Origin: Massilia sp. R2A-15
Lineage (GTDB): Bacteria > Pseudomonadota > Gammaproteobacteria > Burkholderiales > Burkholderiaceae_D
Reading direction: 5' to 3'
Assembly: GCF_030704305.1 (NCBI RefSeq)
Contig: NZ_CP131935.1
Coordinates: forward strand, 124,001-188,000
DNA length: 64,000 bases
Below are positions 35,919-45,292 of the stretch, one piece after another. The notes under the pieces were generated by a model. It had not been told where the DNA came from. It did no database searches and saw only the letters and a list, made by a program, of their open reading frames with translations. The first letter of the stretch is position 1. Every line of letters begins with the position of its first letter. The position numbers and the translations under genes were made by a program.

Positions 35919-36365
35919 TCATTCGGCTACGAAATTTCCGTCCATCTGCGCCAGCTTCTCGTGCGCCATGCGCCAGATCGCGGGCAGGGCCATCGAAATT
36001 CCCCACAGCAGCATTGCGATGGCGATGATCTCGACCGACACGACAGAGATTCCCAGCGCGATGGCCAGGCCAGCGGCTTCCGTAAGAGCGGCGCCGCCCA
36101 CGCCGCCCAGCACGCCGCCAAACACAATCTTGATCGCGTCGGGCGGAAACTTCGCTTTCAAACGTGCGACGAAATCCTCGAACGCAGCCGTGGACGAGTT
36201 GATCAGGTTGGCGATGCTGGCGGTGACTTCCAGGTTCGACACGCGGTCCACCACGGACCGCACCGCGCCCCAATTGTTGGCGGAGATGGCGCTCGACAAC
36301 GCCACGATATTCTGGTGATTGCTGCCGACGAAATGCCGGATCTGGCCTTCAAGCGATGTCGCCAT
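35919..36365 (-). CDS. Hypothetical small protein with C-terminal hydrophobic region
   Basis: 148 residues from the ATG at 36365, preceded by GGGGA at a good distance. Not recognised. Residues 1-75 are helical and polar (MATSLEGQIRHFVGSN, VRSVVDRVSNLEVTASIANL, TAAFEDFVARLKAKF). Residues 78-130 are hydrophobic and glycine-rich (IVFGGVLGGVGGAALTEAAG, VVSVEIIAIAMLLWGISMAL), consistent with two membrane helices or a hydrophobic hairpin. The glycine-rich hairpin recalls small pore-forming peptides, but no immunity or secretion gene is adjacent. Function unknown. Confidence 0.65.
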   Translation of the reverse strand: MATSLEGQIRHFVGSNHQNIVALSSAISANNWGAVRSVVDRVSNLEVTASIANLINSSTAAFEDFVARLKAKFPPDAIKIVFGGVLGGVGGAALTEAAGLAIALGISVVSVEIIAIAMLLWGISMALPAIWRMAHEKLAQMDGNFVAE

Positions 36366-36397
36366 GTGAATTCCCCGCGAAGTGAGGCGATTGAAGT

Positions 36398-36712
36398 TCA
36401 GCCGACCAGCACTTCGCTGATCTGTATGACCGGCGTGAGGTCGGTGTAATTGGGTATGTCGCCCAGGATCTGCTGGGCATGCGGCGCGAAGGCCGACTGG
36501 AAGGCGTCGAGCGAGTCGAAAAAGAAATGGCACATGATGCCGTAGGTGGGGGCGGAGCCTGGCGCCATGCCGGCCACGCCCTTGTCGATGGTGTAGGACG
36601 TGCAGGCTGCGCCGAATCGATCTTTCACCATCGGCATGTGCTTGTCGACGTAATAGGAAAGGTCGAATCGGGCGTCCGGCGTGTGCGGATACATCGCGGT
36701 CACTTTGATCAT
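36398..36712 (-). CDS. EthD-family ferredoxin-like dimeric alpha/beta-barrel protein
   Basis: 104 residues beginning MIKVTAMYPHTPDARFDLSY. The pattern P...FD..YYV.KHMPMVKD and later FDSLDAFQSAFAPHAQQILGDIPNYT matches EthD/REDY-type small proteins. These form dimeric ferredoxin-like barrels and sometimes degrade or bind hydrophobic substrates. The KHMP motif is the usual identifier. Role here unknown. The start at 36712 is the first codon where family similarity begins. Confidence 0.8.
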   Translation of the reverse strand: MIKVTAMYPHTPDARFDLSYYVDKHMPMVKDRFGAACTSYTIDKGVAGMAPGSAPTYGIMCHFFFDSLDAFQSAFAPHAQQILGDIPNYTDLTPVIQISEVLVG

Positions 36713-36824
36713 CAGCGGTCTCCTGGTCGTTAAACGAGCAGATCGATGGTGCACCAATGTGTTAATTTTGGCAAGCTTTTCTTGAGGCCGCGCAGTGTCG
36801 TGGAGATGCGCCGGCGACAAAAAC

Positions 36825-36852
36825 GGGGTCAGGTCCGCAGGACCAGACCCCA
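36825..36852. repeat. GGGGTC palindrome (family element 2)
   Basis: Reverse-orientation copy of GGGGTCTGGTCC-TGC-GGACCTGACCCC, in the gap between ubiK and the EthD gene. Confidence 0.85.
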
Positions 36853-36908
36853 TCCCTTCGGCAAGCGCCAGCGACAACGCCAGGCGGTCGTCCGCGGCGC
36901 GGCGGAAA

Positions 36909-37163
36909 TTACTTCGGCGGCGTCGGCTCGGCCGTCTTGCCTTCCAGTTCAGCCATCCTCGCTTCCAGCGCCTCGAGCTTGGCGCGCGTCTTGGCCAGCA
37001 CCTGCGCCTGAATGTCGAACTCTTCGCGCGTGACCAGGTCAAGCTTGGAGAAGCCCTGGGTCATCATTGCCTTGACGTTCTTTTCGATGTCCTTGGCCGG
37101 CGAGTTCTCAATCGCGTTGTGGATCTTGCCCTGCAAGTCGTTGAAAAAGCTGTTCATGTCCAT
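36909..37163 (-). CDS. ubiK: Ubiquinone biosynthesis accessory factor UbiK (BMFP family)
   Basis: 84 residues, starting MDMNSFFNDLQGKIHNAIE, with SPAKDIEKNVKAMM, QGFSKLDLVTREEFDIQAQV, and a C-terminal coiled coil TRAKLEALEARMAELEG. This is the YqiC/BMFP family: UbiK trimers associate with membranes and with UbiJ to help late ubiquinone hydroxylation steps. The ATG at 37163 has AAGGAA 5 bp upstream. An upstream in-frame extension is not family sequence. The upstream region toward torF carries the NtrC site, which is only 29 bp before this start. Confidence 0.88.
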   Translation of the reverse strand: MDMNSFFNDLQGKIHNAIENSPAKDIEKNVKAMMTQGFSKLDLVTREEFDIQAQVLAKTRAKLEALEARMAELEGKTAEPTPPK

Positions 37164-37191
37164 GATGGTTCCTTGTTGTCGAGCGCGAAGA

Positions 37192-37208
37192 TGCACCAAA
37201 GTGGTGCA
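37192..37208. promoter_or_regulatory. Consensus NtrC binding site
   Basis: TGCACC-AAAGT-GGTGCA, a perfect match to the NtrC palindrome (TGCACC-N5-GGTGCA) and symmetric two bases further out (GA...TC). It lies 125 bp upstream of the -24 box at 37333 on the torF-glnK-amtB side, a typical enhancer distance. Confidence 0.75.
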
Positions 37209-37332
37209 TCCAGGGCATTAAATCGGTGCGCGCGCCAACGGCGATCGTGCGCTGCACAAAAATTATTGTTCGTTAACTGTAAATTTGGGGACGCAAGAGC
37301 GAAAAAACAAGCGACGCCGGGCGAATTTCGGC

Positions 37333-37348
37333 TGGCATGCAATCTGCT
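37333..37348 (+). promoter_or_regulatory. Sigma-54 promoter of torF-glnK-amtB
   Basis: TGGCATG, 4 bp, CTGCT: consensus -24 and one mismatch in the -12 (CTGC for TTGC), with correct spacing. 79 bp before the torF ATG. Confidence 0.7.
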
Positions 37349-37427
37349 AATGAATCCGTAGAGCTTCGCAACGCAAGATTGTAATGCGCATCCGCACCAT
37401 TCGTTCAAAACCAATAGGGGAATCGCC

Positions 37428-38520
<1,093 letters not shown>

Positions 38521-38531
38521 GGGGAATCCAG

Positions 38532-40064
38532 ATGAATAAAAGTATCGTCAAGTGGCTGTCCGGCCTGGCTGTGGCCGTTGCCATGTGCGGCGCCTTCAGC
38601 GCCGCCGCCCAGGATGCGCCGAAGCCGGCCCAACCGACCGCGGTGACCACGGTGCCGATCGCCGCGCCGGCGGTTGTCAACGCGCCGGTGGCCGCTCCGG
38701 TTGCGGCGCCTGCCGCAGCCGTGCCCGCCGCGCCTGTCCCGAACAAGGGCGACGTCGCCTGGATGTTCATCGCCACCGTGCTGGTGATCATGATGACGAT
38801 CCCCGGCCTGGCGCTGTTCTACGGCGGCCTGGTGCGCGCCAAGAACATGCTGTCGGTGCTGCTGCAGGTGTTCATGATTTTCGCCGTGATCATCGTCCTG
38901 TGGTGCATCTACGGCTACTCGCTCGCCTTCACCGAGGGCAGCCCGTTCATCGGCAAGTTCGACCGCGCGCTGCTGTCTGGCATCTGGGACCCGGCCAAGG
39001 CCACGTTCTCGACCGCCGCGACCTTCAGCAAGGGCGTCGTCATTCCCGAGTTCGTCTACGTCGCCTTCCAGGGCACCTTCGCGGCGATCACCTGCGGCCT
39101 GATCGTGGGCGCTTTTGCCGAGCGCGCCAAGTTCACCGCGGTGCTGCTGTTCATCGTGCTGTGGTTTACCTTCGGCTACCTGCCGGTCGCCCACATGGTC
39201 TGGTTCTGGACCGGCCCCGACGCCATCAAGGACGGCGCCACCCTGGCCACCGAAACGGCCAAGGCCGGCTGGCTGTGGCAGAAGGGCGCGCTCGACTTTG
39301 CCGGCGGCACCGTGGTCCACATCAACGCCGCCATCGCCGGCCTGGTGGGCGCCTTCATGATCGGCAAGCGCGTCGGCTACGGCCGCGAATCGATGGCCCC
39401 GCACTCGCTGACCATGACCATGATCGGCGCCTCGATGCTGTGGGTCGGCTGGTTCGGCTTCAACGCCGGCTCGGCGCTCGAAGCGGGCGACGTCGCCGCG
39501 CTGGCCTTCATCAATACTCTGCTGGCTACCGCTTGCGCCACAGTCTCGTGGGTGTTCGGCGAATGGATCACCAAGGGCAAGCCGTCGATGCTGGGCGGCG
39601 CGTCCGGCGCGGTGGCCGGCCTGGTGGCCATCACCCCGGCCTGCGGCTACGTCGGCCCGATGGGCGCCTTGGTCATTGGCCTGCTCGCTGGTATCATCTG
39701 CCTGTGGGGCGTGAACGGACTGAAGCGCATGATCGGCGCCGACGATTCGCTGGATGTATTCGGCGTGCATGGCGTCGGCGGTATCCTCGGTGCGCTGCTG
39801 ACCGGCGTGTTCGCTGCGCCACAACTGGGCGGCCAGGGGATTTTCGACTACACCACCAACAAGATGTCGGCCGATGCCTATTCGATCGGCAGCCAGGTGC
39901 TGGTGCAGGCCGAGGCGATCGGCACGACCATCATCTGGTCGGCCGTGGTCTCCCTGATCGCCTACAAGCTGGTGGACCTGGTGGTCGGCCTGCGCGTACC
40001 GGAGGAAGCAGAACGTGAAGGGCTCGACATCACGAGCCACGGCGAATCCGCCTACCACGCCTGA
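38532..40064 (+). CDS. amtB: Ammonium transporter AmtB
   Basis: 510 residues. Signal peptide (1-27), then a Pro/Ala-rich periplasmic linker to about 70 that lengthens the protein compared with E. coli AmtB, then the 11-helix channel. Landmarks: DVAWMFIATVLVIMMTIPGL, ALFYGGLVRAKNMLSVL, twin pore histidines in HMVWFW... and DVFGVHGVGGILGALL, and GASMLWVGWFGFNAGSAL. A GGGGA Shine-Dalgarno precedes the ATG. It is last in the torF-glnK-amtB operon. A terminator follows at 40103. Confidence 0.96.
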   Translation: MNKSIVKWLSGLAVAVAMCGAFSAAAQDAPKPAQPTAVTTVPIAAPAVVNAPVAAPVAAPAAAVPAAPVPNKGDVAWMFIATVLVIMMTIPGLALFYGGLVRAKNMLSVLLQVFMIFAVIIVLWCIYGYSLAFTEGSPFIGKFDRALLSGIWDPAKATFSTAATFSKGVVIPEFVYVAFQGTFAAITCGLIVGAFAERAKFTAVLLFIVLWFTFGYLPVAHMVWFWTGPDAIKDGATLATETAKAGWLWQKGALDFAGGTVVHINAAIAGLVGAFMIGKRVGYGRESMAPHSLTMTMIGASMLWVGWFGFNAGSALEAGDVAALAFINTLLATACATVSWVFGEWITKGKPSMLGGASGAVAGLVAITPACGYVGPMGALVIGLLAGIICLWGVNGLKRMIGADDSLDVFGVHGVGGILGALLTGVFAAPQLGGQGIFDYTTNKMSADAYSIGSQVLVQAEAIGTTIIWSAVVSLIAYKLVDLVVGLRVPEEAEREGLDITSHGESAYHA

Positions 40065-40102
40065 TTCCGGCTTGATCCCGGCCCGTGCGAGCGGGCCGTC
40101 GG

Positions 40103-40126
40103 GCGCCTCCATGCGGGGCGCTTTTT
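40103..40126 (+). terminator. Terminator after amtB
   Basis: GCGCC/GGCGC stem, 9-nt loop, then TTTTT. Confidence 0.7.
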
Positions 40127-40206
40127 GCATTTGTGTCCTTTAAATTGCCGGTTTCGCCCCGATTTACGGTTTCTACATTACATAGAAGTTCTGAAGGACG
40201 TCCTAC

Positions 40207-41508
40207 ATGGTTCCCCACCTCGTCACGGCCCTGACCGGCCCGCTGCTCGACTTAGAAAAGAAAATCCTGGCCGCCACGCCGGCCATCGAGCGCTGGTTCC
40301 GCATGGAATGGCAGGAGCACACTCCGCCGTTCTACTGCTCGGTCGACCTGCGCAACGCCGGCTACAAGCTGGCGCCGGTGGATACCAACCTGTTTCCTGG
40401 CGGTTTCAACAATCTTGCCACCGAGATGCTGCCGCTGTCGGTGCAGGCCGCGATGGCCGCGATCGATAAATACTGCCCGGACGCACGCAACCTGCTGCTG
40501 ATCCCGGAAACGCACACGCGCAACCCGCATTACCTGCAGAACATCGCGCGCCTGATGCAGATCTTCCGCCAGACCGGCCTGCATGTGCGGCTGGGCACGC
40601 TCAATCCCGACATCACCCAGCCGACACCGCTGGCGCTGCCCGACGGCAACATGCTGGTGATCGAGCCGCTGGTGCGCTCGCCCAACGGGCGCCGCGTCGG
40701 CCTGATCGACTTTGATCCGTGTACGATCCTGCTCAACAACGACCTGTCGGCCGGCATCCCCTCGATCCTGGAAAACATCCACGAGCAGTCGCTGCTGCCG
40801 CCAGTGCATGCGGGCTGGGCGATCCGCCGCAAGAGCAACCACTTGGCCGCCTACGACGAAGTGGCCAAGAAGTTCGGCAAGCTGATCGACGTCGACCCGT
40901 GGATGGTGAACCCCTTCCACGCCAAGTGCGGCGAAGTCAATTTCGACGACGAGAACGGTCTCGAATGCCTGTCCGACAACGTCAGCACCCTGCTGGCCAA
41001 GATCCGCAAGAAGTACAAGGAATACGGCATCAAGGACCAGAAGCCCTTCGTCATCGTCAAGCCCGACGCCGGCACCTACGGCATGGGCATCCTGACCGTC
41101 AAGGACGCCAACGAGCTCAAGGACCTGAGCCGCAATCAGCGCGCGCGCATGTCGGTGATCAAGGACGGCGTGCAGGTGTCCGACGTGATCATCCAGGAAG
41201 GCGTGCCGACCTTCGAGACGATGAAGGACGCGGTGGCCGAGCCGGTGGTGTACATGATCGACCGCTACGTGGTGGGCGGCTTCTACCGCATCCACGCCGA
41301 GCGCGGCGTCGACCAGAACCTCAATGCCCCGGGCTCGCAGTTCGTGCCGCTGGCGTTCGCGCAGCAGCACGCGGTGCCGGACCTCAAGGCCAAACCGGGC
41401 ACCGCCGCGCCGAACCGCTTCTACGTCTATGGCGTGGTCGCGCGCCTTGGCCTCTTGGCCGCCTCGCTCGAGATGGAGCGCACCGATCCGAATCCCGAAG
41501 TCTACTAG
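40207..41508 (+). CDS. gshA: Glutamate-cysteine ligase, ferrooxidans type (TIGR02049)
   Basis: First step of glutathione synthesis, joining glutamate and cysteine with ATP. 433 residues. Unlike E. coli GshA, it belongs to the group recognised by YCSVDLRNAGYKLAPVDTNL, FPGGFNNLATEMLPLSVQAA, IPETHTRNPHYLQN, DFDPCTILLNNDLSAGIP and the ATP-grasp-like FVIVKPDAGTYGMGI. AAGGA lies 9 bp before the ATG. It is followed, after one palindromic repeat abutting its stop codon, by gshB, completing the pathway. Confidence 0.93.
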   Translation: MVPHLVTALTGPLLDLEKKILAATPAIERWFRMEWQEHTPPFYCSVDLRNAGYKLAPVDTNLFPGGFNNLATEMLPLSVQAAMAAIDKYCPDARNLLLIPETHTRNPHYLQNIARLMQIFRQTGLHVRLGTLNPDITQPTPLALPDGNMLVIEPLVRSPNGRRVGLIDFDPCTILLNNDLSAGIPSILENIHEQSLLPPVHAGWAIRRKSNHLAAYDEVAKKFGKLIDVDPWMVNPFHAKCGEVNFDDENGLECLSDNVSTLLAKIRKKYKEYGIKDQKPFVIVKPDAGTYGMGILTVKDANELKDLSRNQRARMSVIKDGVQVSDVIIQEGVPTFETMKDAVAEPVVYMIDRYVVGGFYRIHAERGVDQNLNAPGSQFVPLAFAQQHAVPDLKAKPGTAAPNRFYVYGVVARLGLLAASLEMERTDPNPEVY

Positions 41509-41536
41509 GGGGTCTGGTCCTGCGGACCTGACCCCA
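41509..41536. repeat. GGGGTC palindrome (family element 3)
   Basis: GGGGTCTGGTCC-TGC-GGACCTGACCCC beginning on the base after the gshA stop codon. Could act as a 3' mRNA hairpin between gshA and gshB. Confidence 0.9.
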
Positions 41537-41612
41537 TTTTGGCTTGGCAGCCCATCCGGCGGCAATCGGCATTTCCAGCTAAAATCAGTGCATTAGCCTT
41601 AATGGAAAGCCC

Positions 41613-42560
41613 ATGAAAATCGCATTTCTCGCCGATCCGCTGTCCGGCTTCAAGATCTACAAGGACTCCACCTTCGCCATGATGCGCGAAGCGGCGAAGC
41701 GCGGGCACAGCTTGTACGCGTTCGAGCAGCGCGACATGGCGCTCGAAAACGGCATCGTCAGCGCCGACGTCGCCCACATCGCGCTGACCGGCGACGCCGA
41801 CGAGTGGTACCGCGTCGAAGGCCAGAAGCGCATGCGCCTGTCCGAGTTCGACGCCATCATCGAGCGCAAGGATCCGCCGTTCGACATGGAGTACGTCTAC
41901 CTGACCCAGTTGCTCGACCTGGCGGAAAGCCAGGGCGCGCGCATCTTCAACAAGCCGTCGGCGATCCGCGCCCACAACGAAAAGCTGTCGATCGCGCAGT
42001 TCTCGCATTTCACCTCGCCGACCCTGGTGTCGTCCGACGAAGCGCGCCTGCGCGCCTTCCACGCCGAGCACGGCGACGTCATCTTCAAGCCGCTCGACGG
42101 CATGGGCGGCGCCGGCATCTTCCGCATCAAGGACGACGGCATGAACCTCGGTTCGGTGGTCGAGATGCTGACCGAACTGGGCACCCGCACGATCATGGCG
42201 CAAAAGTACATCCCCGCCATCGTCCACGGCGACAAGCGCGTGCTGGTCATCGACGGCAAGCCGGTGCCGTTCGCGCTCGCGCGCATCCCGCAGGCCGGCG
42301 AAGTGCGCGGCAACCTGGCCGCAGGCGGCATGGGCCGCGCCCAGCCGATTTCGGAACGCGACCGCGAGATCGCCGAAGCCATCGGCCCGACGCTGGCCGC
42401 GCGCGGCCTGTTGCTGGTAGGATTAGATGTGATCGGCGATTTCCTGACCGAAGTGAATGTGACCAGCCCGACCTGCTTCCAGGAGATCACCGACCAGACC
42501 GGATTCGATGTGGCGGCGATGTTCATCGACGCGGTCGAGCGCAAGGTATCGGAAAAATGA
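41613..42560 (+). CDS. gshB: Glutathione synthetase
   Basis: Adds glycine to gamma-glutamylcysteine. 315 residues. MKIAFLADPLSGFKIYKDST, IIERKDPPFDMEYVYLTQLL, IFNKPSAIRAHNEKL, the ATP-grasp FKPLDGMGGAGIFRI and VNVTSPTCFQEIT are the family motifs, including the NVTSPT metal site. Same strand as gshA after 104 bp. The PTS EIIA gene starts 1 bp after its stop codon, so gshB and the PTS genes form one unit. Confidence 0.96.
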   Translation: MKIAFLADPLSGFKIYKDSTFAMMREAAKRGHSLYAFEQRDMALENGIVSADVAHIALTGDADEWYRVEGQKRMRLSEFDAIIERKDPPFDMEYVYLTQLLDLAESQGARIFNKPSAIRAHNEKLSIAQFSHFTSPTLVSSDEARLRAFHAEHGDVIFKPLDGMGGAGIFRIKDDGMNLGSVVEMLTELGTRTIMAQKYIPAIVHGDKRVLVIDGKPVPFALARIPQAGEVRGNLAAGGMGRAQPISERDREIAEAIGPTLAARGLLLVGLDVIGDFLTEVNVTSPTCFQEITDQTGFDVAAMFIDAVERKVSEK

Positions 42561-42561
42561 C

Positions 42562-42969
42562 ATGGTAGGTATTTTGCTGTTGACCCACGCGCCGCTGGGA
42601 CAGGCGTTCATCGCCGCCGTGGCGCACGTGTTTCGCGGCCAGACCGAGCACTTCGAGGCGATCGACGTGACCGCGGACCAGGACACCGCCCAGGTGAACG
42701 AACTGGCGCGCGCCGCGATCGCCCGCGTCGACGACGGCAGCGGAGTGCTGGTCATCACCGACATCAAGGGCGGCACGCCGTCGAACTGCTGCAATTCGCT
42801 GGCGGTTCCCGGCCACGTTGAAGTCATCGCCGGCATCAGCCTGCCAATGCTGCTGCGCGCGATCACCTATCGCCGCGACACGCTCGACGTGGTAGTGGAG
42901 ATGGCGCTGGCCGGCGCCCAAAGCGGCGCGGTGCGGGTCGATAACCGGATCCGGCTCGGAGGGGAATAG
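42562..42969 (+). CDS. PTS EIIA component, mannose/fructose family
   Basis: 135 residues. Starts MVGILLLTHAPLGQAF, with the phosphorylated histidine H9, then DITADQ-like and the man-family ITDIKGGTPSNCC segment, with LPMLLRAITYR near the end. It takes phosphate from HPr. No EIIB or EIIC gene is present, so it probably serves regulation rather than sugar uptake. It starts at 42562, one base after the gshB stop codon. Followed 70 bp later by HPr. Confidence 0.92.
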   Translation: MVGILLLTHAPLGQAFIAAVAHVFRGQTEHFEAIDVTADQDTAQVNELARAAIARVDDGSGVLVITDIKGGTPSNCCNSLAVPGHVEVIAGISLPMLLRAITYRRDTLDVVVEMALAGAQSGAVRVDNRIRLGGE

Positions 42970-43039
42970 GTTTTTTTTGGGGATGGCCGCATTGGCCGTC
43001 CGATGTGGCGCAGTGCTGTGGGATAAAGACGATAAAAAC

Positions 43040-43309
43040 ATGATTCAACAAGAACTGGAAATCATCAACAAGCTGGGTTTGCACGCGCGCGCCTCCGCCA
43101 AGTTCACCCAGCTCGCAGCAAAATACCAAAGCGAGATATGGCTCACCCGTAACGGCCGGCGCATCAATGCCAAGTCGATCATGGGCGTGATGATGCTCGC
43201 GGCCGGCAAGGGCGCCAAGGTCACGCTGGAGGCCGACGGCGCCGACGAAGGCGATGCCATCACCGCACTGACGGCGCTCATCGGCGACAAGTTCGGCGAA
43301 GGCGAGTAA
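43040..43309 (+). CDS. ptsH: Phosphocarrier protein HPr
   Basis: 89 residues. MIQQELEIINKLGLHARASA has the catalytic H15 in GLHARAS. SIMGVMMLAA contains the S46 equivalent (AKSIMG). Conserved C-terminal DEGDAITALTALIGDKFGEGE. The start is the ATG at 43040, not the longer upstream frame, because HPr begins here. Transfers phosphate from EI to EIIA. Its stop overlaps an upstream possible start of ptsI. Confidence 0.95.
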   Translation: MIQQELEIINKLGLHARASAKFTQLAAKYQSEIWLTRNGRRINAKSIMGVMMLAAGKGAKVTLEADGADEGDAITALTALIGDKFGEGE

Positions 43310-43347
43310 TGCCGCCGTACAGCCCGCGCTATCCCCAAGGACCATCG

Positions 43348-45099
43348 ATGGCATCGTTCACGCTTCACGGCATCCCGGTATCACGCGGCATATCGATCGG
43401 CCGCGCGCACCTGCTGACGCCGGCCGCGCTCGACGTCAAGCACTACCTGGTCGCCGAGGAGCAGGTCGAGGCCGAAGTGCGGCGCCTGCAGGACGCCATC
43501 GCCGAAGTGCACCGCGGGCTGCAGGCGCTGTGGACTGACCTCCCGCGCGACGCGCCGACCGAACTGGGCGCCTTCATCGATGTGCACGCGCTGATCCTGT
43601 CGGACCCGATGATTTCCGAAGCGCCGCTCGACATCATCCGCACCCGCCACTACAACGCCGAGTGGGCGCTGGTGACGCAGATCGACGAGCTGTCGGCGCA
43701 GTTCGACGAGATCGAGGACGAGTATCTTCGCGAGCGCAAGGCCGACATCCAGCAGGTCGCCGAGCGCGTGCTCAAGGTGCTGATGGGGACCGCCCAGTTG
43801 GCGCCGGCGCGCACGCCCGACGACGAGTACCAGCCGCAGATGATCGTCGTCGCCCACGACATTTCGCCGGCCGACATGCTGCAGTTCCGCGACCGCTCCT
43901 TCATCGGCTTCGTCACCGACGTCGGCGGCCAGAACTCGCACACGGCGATCGTCGCGCGCAGCCTGGACATCCCGGCGGCGGTCGGCATGTCGCAGGCTTC
44001 GCAGCTGATCGAGCAGGACGACTGGGTCATCATCGACGGCGACGCCGGCGTGGTGATCGCCAATCCGAGCCCGCTGGTGCTGGAGCAGTACCGGGCCCGC
44101 CAGGCCGCGCTGCTCAAGGCGCGCAAGAAGCTGCTCAAGCTGAAGAAGACACCGGCGGTCACGCGCGACGGCACGCCGATCCTGCTTGAGGCGAACATCG
44201 AGCTGCCGGAGGATTGCCCGATCGCGCTGGAGGCGGGCGCCGCCGGCGTGGGCCTGTTCCGTTCCGAATTCCTGTTCATGGGGCGGGCAGGGCACGGCCA
44301 CCTGATGCCGAGCGAGGACGAGCAGTTCGAGCAGTACAAGAAGGCGGTGGTGGCGATGAAGGGGCGCCCGGTCACCATCCGCACGCTCGACATCGGCGCC
44401 GACAAGCCGCTCGATCCGACCGAGCATACCGCCCTGAATCCGGCGCTGGGCCTGCGCGCGATTCGCTACTGCCTGGCCGAGCCGCAGTTGTTCTTGACCC
44501 AGCTGCGCGCGATCCTGCGCGCGTCGGCCCATGGCAAGGTCAAGCTCCTGATCCCGATGCTGGCGCACGCCTTCGAGATCGACCAGTCGCTGGCGATGAT
44601 CGAACAGGCGAAGGCGCAACTGCGCGAAGCCGGCCAGAAATTCGACGAGGCGATTCCCGTGGGCGCCATGATCGAGATCCCGGCCGCCGCGCTGGCGCTG
44701 CCGATGTTCGTCAAGCGCATGGACTTCCTGTCGATCGGCACCAATGACCTGATCCAGTACACGCTGGCGATCGACCGCGTCGATTACGAGGTCGCGCATT
44801 TGTACAATCCGCTGCATCCGGCCGTGCTGCAGCTGATCGCCATGACCATCGCGGCCGGCAAGAAGGCCGGCATCGAGGTTGCGGTGTGCGGCGAAATGGC
44901 CGGCGACGTCAAGCTCACCCGCCTGCTGCTGGGGATGGGGCTGCGCGAATTCTCGATGCATCCGGCGCAGCTGCTGTCGGTCAAGCAGGAGATCCTCGGC
45001 TGCGACCTGGCCACCATCACGCCGCAGGCCCGCAAGGTCCTGCGCTCGATGGAGCCGGCGGCAATCTCCGAAGCGGTCGCCCAGTTACAAGTTATCTAG
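43348..45099 (+). CDS. ptsI: PTS enzyme I
   Basis: 583 residues. Phosphoenolpyruvate-protein phosphotransferase that starts the EI-HPr-EIIA relay. MASFTLHGIPVSRGISIGRA, the active histidine H198 in GGQNSHTAIVARS, LPEDCPIALEAGAAGVGLFR, RTLDIGADKPL, FLSIGTNDLIQYTLAIDR and AVCGEMAGD are clear. The ATG at 43348 has AAGGA 6 bp upstream and matches family starts. 13 extra codons upstream are not conserved. It ends the gshB-EIIA-ptsH-ptsI unit. Confidence 0.95.
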   Translation: MASFTLHGIPVSRGISIGRAHLLTPAALDVKHYLVAEEQVEAEVRRLQDAIAEVHRGLQALWTDLPRDAPTELGAFIDVHALILSDPMISEAPLDIIRTRHYNAEWALVTQIDELSAQFDEIEDEYLRERKADIQQVAERVLKVLMGTAQLAPARTPDDEYQPQMIVVAHDISPADMLQFRDRSFIGFVTDVGGQNSHTAIVARSLDIPAAVGMSQASQLIEQDDWVIIDGDAGVVIANPSPLVLEQYRARQAALLKARKKLLKLKKTPAVTRDGTPILLEANIELPEDCPIALEAGAAGVGLFRSEFLFMGRAGHGHLMPSEDEQFEQYKKAVVAMKGRPVTIRTLDIGADKPLDPTEHTALNPALGLRAIRYCLAEPQLFLTQLRAILRASAHGKVKLLIPMLAHAFEIDQSLAMIEQAKAQLREAGQKFDEAIPVGAMIEIPAAALALPMFVKRMDFLSIGTNDLIQYTLAIDRVDYEVAHLYNPLHPAVLQLIAMTIAAGKKAGIEVAVCGEMAGDVKLTRLLLGMGLREFSMHPAQLLSVKQEILGCDLATITPQARKVLRSMEPAAISEAVAQLQVI

Positions 45100-45122
45100 G
45101 AGTCGGCGGCGCGCGCGTCGTC

Positions 45123-45150
45123 GGGGTCTGGTCCTGCGGACCTGACCCCA
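45123..45150. repeat. GGGGTC palindrome (family element 4)
   Basis: Intact copy 24 bp after the ptsI stop. Confidence 0.9.
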
Positions 45151-45200
45151 TGTTGGGAATCTCGACGATGCTGGGATGAGGTTTGTGGCGAAATCAAAAT

Positions 45201-45227
45201 GGGGTCAGGTCCGCCGGACCTGACCCC
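45201..45227. repeat. GGGGTC palindrome (family element 5)
   Basis: GGGGTCAGGTCC-GCC-GGACCTGACCCC, a perfect 12-bp-arm palindrome 50 bp after element 4. The two form a pair before metX. Confidence 0.9.
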
Positions 45228-45292
45228 GGAGTTGATGCCGCGGCTTATTTCACCCCGGCGTCCGTCCACCTTTAAATTTTTTTGCGAGTCTC

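Noticed and set aside
45100..45292. SAM riboswitch before metX
   Set aside because: The gap contains two palindromic repeats but no conserved riboswitch core that I could recognise.
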